Assembly: GCA_033964015.1 (NCBI GenBank)
Contig: CM066919.1
Location: forward strand, 28,487,459 to 28,551,458
Reading direction: 5' to 3'
Length of the DNA stretch: 64,000 nucleotides
Source of the DNA: Scolanthus callimorphus
Lineage: Eukaryota; Cnidaria; Anthozoa; Actiniaria; Edwardsiidae
The notes beneath the pieces are model-generated. The model had not been told where the DNA came from and did not search any database. It saw only the letters and a list, made by a program, of their open reading frames with translations. The translations under genes were made by a program, and so were the position numbers. Shown here piece after piece: positions 9,392-19,800 of this stretch (its first letter is position 1; each line of letters begins with the position of its first letter).

Positions 9392-10842
9392 GAGGGGAGC
9401 ACTTGGGGCAGCCATCCGACGAAATGAAGATACCCCTGATAGGGAAAGACAATGCAGCAGCATGTTATGACAACACTATTGGTGGCCTGCCTCATTTTGG
9501 ATTCTAAGGGAAGATGTCGGATTTACAAAAAGTGCTCTTTCTGATACCAGCTCTATAATTCAAGGTTCCGAATGTGTGTGAGAAATATATGTACGCCGCG
9601 CCAAGCGAAAAGGGATCTTATACGATATTTTGTTAAATATCTGGTAAATGTTTTGAATAGTTTTAGGGAGCTAATTTATGTATCTAAACATAGAACATAT
9701 CGATCATCCAAATATGTGAGATTTGGCAGTTTACATAAATTTCCAATTTTATAAGGGTTTGTATGCGTATTTTTCCTGGTTCGCTTTGTGGGACTCAATT
9801 GTCTATTCCTTCTATCCTAAATCGGAAGGGTCTCATCGAAACGAGTTAAGCCCCCTAGATGAGCCAGAAGTGTTCTCGGGGCAAACTCAAGAAAACATGT
9901 TTAAATAAAAAAAATATAAAAAGGTGGAAAGGACTCATCGGGTCTACGATTGTACTAATACGGAGGCACCTTCTCCCAGTAATACCAAAGTCTAAAATTA
10001 TCTGAAAGAAAAAGTAATAACGTAGTACTCCAATATATTTATTTATTTTAAAATATTTTCGATACATTTATTTTTAAAAATACTCATAAAAATTGCTTTT
10101 TTGTTGTATTGTAAATAAACATGTTCTGAATTCTGAATGCTATAAAACGTTATTCTGTAAAGTGAACAATGACAGATTTTCTTCGGACGTTCCAACGATC
10201 CTTATTTCTTCGAGACATTTTCAAAAGTATCAAAATTTGCCCGAAAATCTGCCATTGTTTTAAATTGATGTCTTCATCAAGTGCGAAAACAATATAAAAT
10301 AGTCATCACTCGTTTAATGCTACTACAAATAATTTGTCCGATAAAATGTAGCAATTTGTTTTACAAATGGGACGAAGAAGAAGGTGTGAATTCAGGGTTC
10401 TTCCGATGGAAGGAAATATCAGAACGAAGGGGGTGGTACAGGCAAATAGTACTTTTCAGCCTGGGGTGATGTCTGATCAAGGAACCATTGAATTCTCCCC
10501 TTCTGAAAAACATGCAATCTGTGGTCCCATAGAAATACAACGATGACTAGGAACGATACGCTTACAAAAATACATTTTTATGGCTTTGTACTGTATACTG
10601 AAATGTTCAACGGACGTGCGCGTATTGCGCATAGTCAATATGATGGCATCTACTCATTTCATGCAAACACTTTAGTATATTATGTTCAATTTAGTGGCTT
10701 GAAACGTTTTTCTGCCCTTTGCACAGCGTCAAACCTCTTGTTATAAACACGACGTTCTGGTACAAACACTAAACAATAATTCAAGGTCAGAAACTACACT
10801 ATCGCGTAAAACAAGAAATTTGGCATTGCGCAAGTAATAAAA
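9392..10842. other. no gene seen; 3' flank of the coiled-coil locus
   Basis: Short frames only. The distal part is AT-rich (10020-10140). The part next to 10842 is probably 3' UTR of the giant minus-strand gene. Confidence 0.4.
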
Positions 10843-13800
10843 CTATACGTACTCCTCCTTCGTGACATATCCCTTCCGCCGGCTCCCCGCCCCCCTGTCT
10901 TTCTTACATATGGGGCACTGCGATGGGGCGGGGTCACCGGGTGCATGTCGGTGGACAGGGCAGTTATCCACAGCTGTTAGAATAGGGCTACAGTAGTACT
11001 CCTTAGAGCATATAGTGGAGTCGCCTTCCGAGCTCCGAAAGGAGACCGCCTCTTTTGGTGTGATATCCTCACTTCTTCTATAAGTACGGGGACTCCGACC
11101 TCTGGGCCATGATTTGGAGTCTACAATAGGAGTTGAGTGACGGTAATATTCCTCCACGCGCTCTGTTGTGCGCTCTATCATTCGGCCGCCGTCAGGAGAA
11201 GCTGATTGCTTGTAAGAGGAGGACCTTTGGACGTCAGTACCTTGTGGGTATATAGCACCACGTGCTGATCTTTCGAAAGAGGAGGACCTCTGGACAGTAG
11301 CCCCTTGTGGATTTCTCGCGCTAGGTACGGTCAGTGATGTTATTCCTATGAGTCTACCGCCATCACGGGATCTCTCGAATGAAGATGACCTCTGGACGGT
11401 AGCGCCTTTAGGTTGGCCAGAACCCGCCTGTGGGACAACCAGTGAAGAGATTTGTATTTCTCTAACCGTTCCATTAGAGGGTCCATTTTGTTGAGAAGGC
11501 CTAGGAGAGCTTCCCAGTGAAGACGCAGAGCCCCTACTAATAGGTGCTGCCTTGATAACCGAGGGCCCTGATGGGCTTGGGGATGCACCTATGGAAGACG
11601 ATGAGCTCCTGGCACTAGCTGTGGCCTTCACCACAAGTGGCGTTGGGCCAGTAGACGAGAAGGAGCTGCCTCTAGATCCGACACCGCTACTGCTTCTCTT
11701 TTCCTGCAGCTGCTGACATGCCTTTCTGAGGAGACTGCACTCTTTCTTCAAATCTTGAGTTTCTTCTCTTGCTTTTCTCAACAGATCTTTCAAGTAAACG
11801 TTCTCCTCTTCCAACCTCCTGCATTCCTCTTTTAGGTTATCAACAAAAATGACGTTCTTTTCGTTTTCGTCTTTTTCACGTTGTAGCTTTTCTACCATGA
11901 GAGAAAGTGAGCCAACTTGTATTTCTGACTCCTCCGATTTTTTTTCCAATAACTTTCGCCAGTTTTCAACTTGAGTTAGCGCCTTATGGCATTCCCTTTT
12001 TTGGTTGTTGAGCTGAGTCTGCAAGTCTTCCTTCTCACTCTCTGACTCCCTCCTCGTACTTGACTCCATCTTTACGTCCCTCTCCAGTGCTTCTACTCTC
12101 GCTGCAAGCATCTTTTTTTGTTCCTTTATTCGCGTATTCTCATAAAAGAGCTTCTCGAGTTGCTCGCCACCAAAGTTCTCCCGGCTTTTTTGAAGTATCA
12201 GCTCCTGTATTTCGTGCTGCTGTTCGCGATTGACCATATCCAAATGACTTCTCTTTGACTCAAGGTTGAGGACATTTGTATTCAATATCTCTTTGTCTCT
12301 CTCAAGACTTCGTAATTGGCCTTCAAGTTTTTTCATAGCTGTTAAAAGTCCATCGTTTTGGGCTCGTAGAGAAATCGCTTCAAGTTCCTTACTTTCGATA
12401 CACTCAGACAATTCTTTGTTTCTTTTTTCAATTTTCAATTTAAACGTGTGCGTCTCTTGTATCAGCGTCATTCTCTCGTCTTCCACTTCCTTCAGCGTAC
12501 CCTTCAAATTCTCATGGTTACGTTTCAAAGTCTCGAGTTCTTTTTTCAAGGCATTGCAAGTTTGTTCACTTTCAGTACATTGACCCTCTAGTTGTTTGAT
12601 CTTGTTGCTAAGATCAACGTTTTCACGCCTGCTTCTCTCATAATCAGCTTCAATTCCATTGGCCGCCTTAACGTTCCGATCTCCTTGCTTCCTTTCAACT
12701 TCAAGGTCAACCCTGATATCGCTAAGCTCTTGCTCAAGTTTCTGCTTCCTTCGATACACATCATCCGTTTCTTCTTTAATACGCTCAAGCTTACTCTTTA
12801 GAGCTTGCTCCGATCGTTCTGAGTCCTGTAGCTTTTTCTGAAGTTCAGAATACTCGCTACTGATTTCTTCTTTTTCTTCTCGCTCCGAGGTCAAGCAGTC
12901 AACAAGCTTTTGAAGGTCGCGTCGTGTGTCTTTTCCAATGTCCTGAATAACTCTCTTTTCCACAAGAATCTTGCTGAGTTGATCATGCAGATACCTCAGC
13001 TTTTCACGAGCTCTGGCCTTTTCCTTTGTTGTGTTGCGCAGCTCAGCCTGAAGCTTACTGTTTCTGCTTTTTAGAAGATCTTGAAGATTTCGATCACCTT
13101 GTTCCTTCTGATCGCGCAGCCCTTTCTCCAGTTCTCTTATCTTGGCGCGCAGACCATCAAGAGTTTCCTGCAGCGTATCATTGTCTGCGGAAGACATACT
13201 TTCCAGAGTGTCTACGATGTCCTGCTTGCTGGGAAGCTTGTCTTCCTGTTCGCTTTGCTTTTCTCCCACGCCAGTGTAAAACCCAACAAGATTGCGGACT
13301 TTCTCCAGCTCCATTACCATATCAGCGACAATTTGTTTCAGGAACCTGTTGTGATCTTCCGCTCTCTTAAGCCGTTTTACTAATTGTTCCCTTGCGCGCT
13401 CCGAATCGCCAAGCTCGCGCGCAATTCTCTGTTTCTCTTCGTCAATGCCTTGCTGAGAGGTGCTCTTCTTCTCGCCAGGTTCGTGCTCCTCCCTTGCACG
13501 CTTCAGCATATCAGCAGTTTTCGCGATCACCTCCTTCATGTCAGATTCAGCCTTACGGTGAACGCCTTTCAGATCTTGAACAGTCGAGAAAGAAGACTTC
13601 GATCGCATAGCCTCTAACGCGTTATGTAGCTCGCTTCGCAGCTTAGCATTTTCTTTTTCAAGTTCAGCGATTTCTGCTCGTACTCTTTTCCCTTCTTCTT
13701 GATGACGACGTTCTTGTTGCTTTAACTCTCGTTCTTTGTCAGAAACTTCATGCGAGAGGTCAAAGTTTTCGTCTCTTGCTTTGCGGATTTGTCCACGCAA

Positions 13801-16800
13801 GTCTTTAACGTGCTGCTCCAACATAATGATTTCCTTGCGTGCGCTACCCATAGACGCTGCCTTTGCTAAAGGCTCTACGTCTAAATCGGGCAGCTGGGAT
13901 GCTTTTGGGACTTCGGCCGATTTCACCATCACTTTTTCAATTAATGATCTTCTTCGTTTTTTCAGGGCTTCGTTCTCCATTTTAATAGCTTCCTTTTCTC
14001 TAGTGACGTCTTTAAGGTTTCTCTGTAGCTCGCATTCTGTTTCGTCAGATTTTTCTAACCGCAATTTTAGCTTGGATTCCTCTTGCTTAGATGTGCGCAA
14101 GTCCTCTCGTAACTGTTTGCTTTCGAGTTCGTTATCCTTAAGTTTCTTCTCATCAATCACTCGACCTTTTGAAATCTTATAGAGCTCTTCCTGGAGGGCC
14201 ATAAGCTTGTTATCTGCCGCTTCTAGTCGCGCTTGCATTCTCATATTCTCTACTTTATAATTAGTTATTTCATCTTCAAGTTGTTTGGCGTTAGCCTTAG
14301 GAGCTGGAACGCTGTCTGTTTGATCTCCGACGCCTGCGTGTAACTCTTTATCCTCCACAGCCTCAATGTCTTCATGTACTACAAGTCTCAACTCCGCAAG
14401 CTTTTTGTCATTGAGACTCTCTACTCGGTTCATAAGGTGGCTTACCTCTTCTCTCGCTTTGTGTAATTCCTTGTCCTTTATGCGCGCGTCTTCTTTGCTT
14501 TTGTGAAGCTCTGCTCGCAAGGTCACTATTCGCCTGTCTGTGGTATCTAAGCGAGCTTGCATTCTAGCATTTTCATTTCTACAGGCCGCAATCTCATCTT
14601 GAAGTTGTCTAGAGAAAGCTGTAGTATCTGGTGCTGTATGAATTTGGTCTCCTATACTCGAATGGAGCTCTTTGTCTTCTACCGCTTCAATATCCTCGTG
14701 AATAACTTGCCTTAGGTCAGAAACCTTCTTATCCTTAATACTGTCTACCTTGTTCATGAGAAAACTTATCTCCTTCCTGGCCTTCTGAAGCTCGATATGC
14801 TTGCTCTTGAAGTCCGCTTTGTTCTTCTCTGCGATCTTCATCTGATCCTCCAATTTCTTCTGTTTAGCAACGAAAGCTTTAACTTTAACTTCAGTAGTGT
14901 TGAGGTCTTTCCGAAGTTCTGCGGTATCCTTCTTCCGCTGCTCTAGGTCTCGCTTTAAGTTCGTGGACTCTGAAATCAACTCTTTATTTTCCTTTTCTAG
15001 TTGTTCTATTTTGGACAACAAAGGGGAAGCTTCTAGTTCACTCTTTTCCAGTTCCCTCTTGGTATCTCTTCTGTCTCTAAGCAGCTGTATGTTCTTCTTT
15101 TCCAGCTCTTTGATTTTCGTCTCTAAGGAAGTCACCGAATCCTCGCTGGAGTGTAGCTTTTCCTCCATTTGTTTTCTGTCCTTTTCAGCGGCTTCCTTTT
15201 CTATCTTTAAAGTCTTTTTCAGGTCTAACAGCTCATCTTCAAACGCGTCTCTTTCATTCAATGCCTTTTCGATTTCATCATGTAGTTTCTTCCTTTTTTC
15301 TCTCATTTCATCAAGGATGTCTTCCAGTTCTTCTTTATCTTCTACATCCTCCTTCATTCTCATGCGCAGATCAGCATTGGCTGTCTTAAGCCTCTTCAAT
15401 TCCTCCTCGAAAACCTTTTTCTCGCTCTTAGCTGTTTGAAGCAAGCCTTCAACGTTTGCCATCTTGGCGTTGAGGTCTTGTGTGAGCGTCAAGAGGCGCT
15501 TACCTTCTTTCCTGCTTCCCTCTAGCACTTTATTCGCCTTTTCTTTTTCTTTTGTTTCTTTGTCAAGTGTCTTTCTCAGTTCATTGTTCTCGGCTTTGAC
15601 TGTCTCCATTTGCTGTTCCAGCTTGTCATTGCGGCTCTTCAGGTCTGTAGTTTCCTTTTCCCTGCGTTCGTCGTCCTTCTGTAACTTGACATTTTCTTTT
15701 TTGATGTTATCAACTTCCCGCTCTTTGCGCACCTTCTCCCTTCGTAGCTCTCGCGTTAGATGTCCCACCTTTTGTTGTGAGTCCCCAAGCTCAGAATGAC
15801 TTTTCCTTAGCACATCGAGTTCACTTCTGAGACTCTGCAATTCATTATTTGTTCTGTCTAAATCCTTTTCAAGATCTTTCCTAACTGATCTTAACTGATC
15901 CAGCTCCTCATTTAATTGATTACGCGTAGCTTTTAACTTTTCCACGAGATTTTCAGCCACCTCTTTCTGTTTTGTTACGTTGGCATTTTGCTCATTCAAG
16001 AACTCAATTCGTTCTTCCAGTACTTCAATTTCTTTCTTAGCATCTCGGAGACTTGTTTTGAAGTTTTCTCTGTCCCTTTCTAGGGAGTGCATGAGATCGT
16101 TTCTGGATGCAAGACGCTCCTTCAACTCTACTACTTCTTGCTCAACGGTAGAACACCGTGTCTGAAGGTCCCGCTTCTCCCTCGTCACTTCTTCAAACTT
16201 ATTTCTGATAACCTCGTCCTTCTGTTGTAAGTCTTCGTATTTTTCTTCGATCTCTCTATTTTCTTTATCTACTTGTGCCATTTTTTCCTTAAGGTCAGTG
16301 TTCTCATCAAGGACTTTATTCATAAAATTCCTGGAAACATCAAGCTTTTCCTGAAGATTCTGCAAACTTGCCGATCTTTCTTTCAGCTTTCTTCTTGCCT
16401 CCCGGCACTCCGTCTGAGCTTCAGTGCTGTCTTTTGCTAACAGTTCTATCTTTCCAGTCAGCTCTCCAATAGAATGCTCCCGATCTTTTATCTGTTGTTT
16501 GAGATTTTGGACATCAAGACTGTCGGCATTGAAGACTTCGGGAAAAGCGTCGACCAGTTTTGATTCCCTAAGCGCTACTTCTAATTGCTCGGCTCTTATC
16601 TCAGCTGCACGACACTTCTCTTCGGCTTGTTCCCGAGCCATTCTCAGCTCATTTCGTTCCGTTTCATCGAATTCGGCTTTAACGCCTGCCTCGTCTTGAG
16701 GTGGAATTACTTCGTTTTCAGGTATACTGGGAACACTTTGGCCATCAACATCATCCGGACAAGACTCTTGGAGCTCTAGATTCTCAATTTCAAGTGAACA

Positions 16801-19800
16801 AGCCGCTTCAGTCGGAGATTCCATTTGAACTACGATTTCGTGCTCAACAGACGTTTGCTCGTGCGGTTTCGTGTCGGCATCAGGTTCGCTAATATTCTTC
16901 GCAGTTACAGATATTTGTTGCTCCTCTGACAGGTCTAACTCTGGTGCGCATGACTCTAAGATATCGGACTCCATTACAGCAGTTTCTACTTTATCCTCAA
17001 CTGCTGGAAGAGCTGCCGCGCTTAATGCGTCGACGTTCACGGCAAATTCTTCTTTTGCGACTACCATTGACCTCAATCTCAAGCCTAACGCTTCGTGTTC
17101 TTTCTTTAGCGCAGTGAACCAGCTGTCGATTTCTTTCTTGCCGTTCTCCGATTCTTGCAACGCATTTTTTAGAGAGGCAATCTCTTGCTTTAGATGGGTG
17201 CACGTTTGCTTTGCCTCATCAAGCTCACCGACGTTCACTGCTGCCTTTTTAAGAAGATCTCTATTTTCTTGCTCAAGCTTTTCAAAAGAGCTTTTGAGAG
17301 TTACAAGGAAATTAGACTTTAAGATAATATCCTTTTCTATCTTTTTGTTTTCCTGTCTCAGGTTCATTAGATCTTCTTTTGCCTTCTTCTCGCGTTCGAA
17401 ACTCGCATCAAGTTGTTTCTTGAGCTTTTCAACCATACTTGTGAGCTTGTCCAAACTTTGTTCTAAGTTGGTCTTCTCTTCCTCATGAGAAAGAATGCCG
17501 TTAGCTTTATCAGCATTTTCGTTTCCTGTTTCTTCCTTTTGTTCTTCCTTTTCCTTGTTTTCTTTTAAAATGATATCCATTCCTTTATCCATCTCATCCA
17601 AGAATCCATATAATTCGCTTTTCTCCACGGCGCTGTTGTCTTTCTCATCCGAAGCCTTGCGCAGTTGCTTTTCCAGCTTCGTAAGTTTGTCTTTCAACTT
17701 TTCGAGCTTGCTGTCTGGTGGGACAGAACTTATGTCTTCCTCATTTAAGATACTATCCAACCCAGCATTGAGGTCATCAAAAAGTCTACTTAACTGGTTA
17801 TTCTTTTCGAGAATCTTCTCAACTTCTTCATTTGCCTTCTTCATGTCGTGTTTCATTTCTTCCATTTTAGCATTTGTCTCATCGTTTGTTTTCTGAGCGT
17901 TATCTTGGGTTTTCAAAGATTCGGATATCCTTTCTTGTTCCCTCTGTTTTACTTTACTTAGTTCTTCAGTTAGGTCTTTGTTCTTTCGTTCCACCGAATC
18001 GAGCTTTATCTTGAGAACCTCAATGTCTTGTTTACAGATTCTGAGGGCGTTGCTCACCTCTACTAAGTCCGCCTCGTTCTTTTCCTTGGCCACGCTAAGA
18101 TCCTTTACCTTTTCAGTCAGTGATTTCTCAGATTCCGTCTTCCTCGCCGCAAGTTCATCGCGCGCTTTTTGAAGACCTTCCACCTCAGACCCTAGCTCGG
18201 TGCATTTCCTTTCAAGCGACTCTTTCTTCGCCTTCAAAGTGGACGCGTATTCAGCCAGTTCTAGTTTTTTCTCCATGGTTACTATAACCTTTTCTTCCAA
18301 TTCAATCAGTTTCTGTATTCTTTCTTCCGCCTCTTCCTTCATTGTCGCGCTCTCGCGGGATAACATTTCCACTTGTTTCTCAAGAGCAACTGTTTCTCGG
18401 ACAGATGTCTCCAGATCTTGCTCTGTATTGATAAAACTTTCGTGAAGCTTGTTTTTCTCTTCTTGTAGTTTTTCAATAGTCTTGGTCAGTTGTTCTTTCT
18501 CGGCATGCAGGGAGTTAACTAGCGCAGCTTTTTCCATTATGTGTTTTTCTTTGTCGACAGCTAACTCGTGAATGACTTTTTCTAGCTCGTCTTGCATTGC
18601 CTCTAAATCTGCCTCACTTTTCTCTAATTCCTCGTTGTCTTCCATAGTAGTATCCAGCAGATTTTTCACGTGCATATTTTCCTTTTCAATCCTCTCCTTC
18701 TCCTCTCGAAGATGATCTATTTCTTGTTTCTTCTCATCCAACAAGACTTGCATATCATCAGAAAACTTTTCCTTATCCTGAGATATCTCCGCCATCCTTT
18801 CATGCAAAGAATTCACAAGGTCAATTTTCTCTTTGACAAGTTTGTCCTTTTGCATTACAAGTTCGTCGATCTTCTTGTCAGAATTAGCTTGCAGAGCTTG
18901 CAGCTCTTCTTCTCTTTCCTTTAACATTTCATTCTCTTCCTTCGCAACCGCCAATGCGTTTTTCAGTTCTTGATAAACTCCAAGGGCGTCTTGAAGCTCA
19001 TCCTCGATGTCAACTCCCTCAATATTTACCTGTTCTGCTTCTTGATCATCTTTCTCCTCTCCGTCCGCCTCTTCCTCTTGCTTTGAAGCCTCACTTCCTT
19101 CCCGAGCTGCTACTAAATCGGCGTTTTCTTTCACCAATCCCTCTTTTTCTTCTGAAAGCTCTTTGATTTGTCTTTCAAAGTCTTCTTCCATTTTCTTTTC
19201 ATTTTCAGTAAGCTTGTTATTTTCTGTTTTCGCCTTTTCCAGAGAATCTTTAAGATCTTCGCATCTATCAAGAACGTCCTTTATTTCTTGTTTCATTCTT
19301 TCATTTTCTTGTTGAATTGCCGAGGTCTTCTCTTGTGTCGGCTCAGTGTCTTTTTCTTGTTTATGTAACATTAGTTGGTCTTGCAAAGATGTTATAAGAT
19401 CAACCTTTTCTTGGACTATTTTGTCCGTGTTCTCGACGAGCTCTTCTAGGCGTTTTTCAAAGTCAGCTTGAAGCTCATTGCAATCGTCCTCTTTCTGCTT
19501 TTTCAGTTCTTCTATTTGTGTACGCATTGACCTTATCTCCTCTTCCCGTTCTTGGTTAAGTTTATTTTCTTCAGAGAGAAGCTCTTCAAGCTTGCTCTGG
19601 AGCTCAATTCGTACTTCTATCACGCTCTGCTTTTCTTTTCTTTCATTCTCAAGCAGGTCCTTGAGCTGCTTTATTTCATCAGTGGCACTACCGAGCTCAC
19701 CTTCTAGTGCGTTTATCATGTCTTCAGACACTTCCTTGTCTTCTTTGATGCCGTCTTCTTTTGCTGCTGGAGCCGCAGTTGGTAGATCGTCCTTCTCTTG

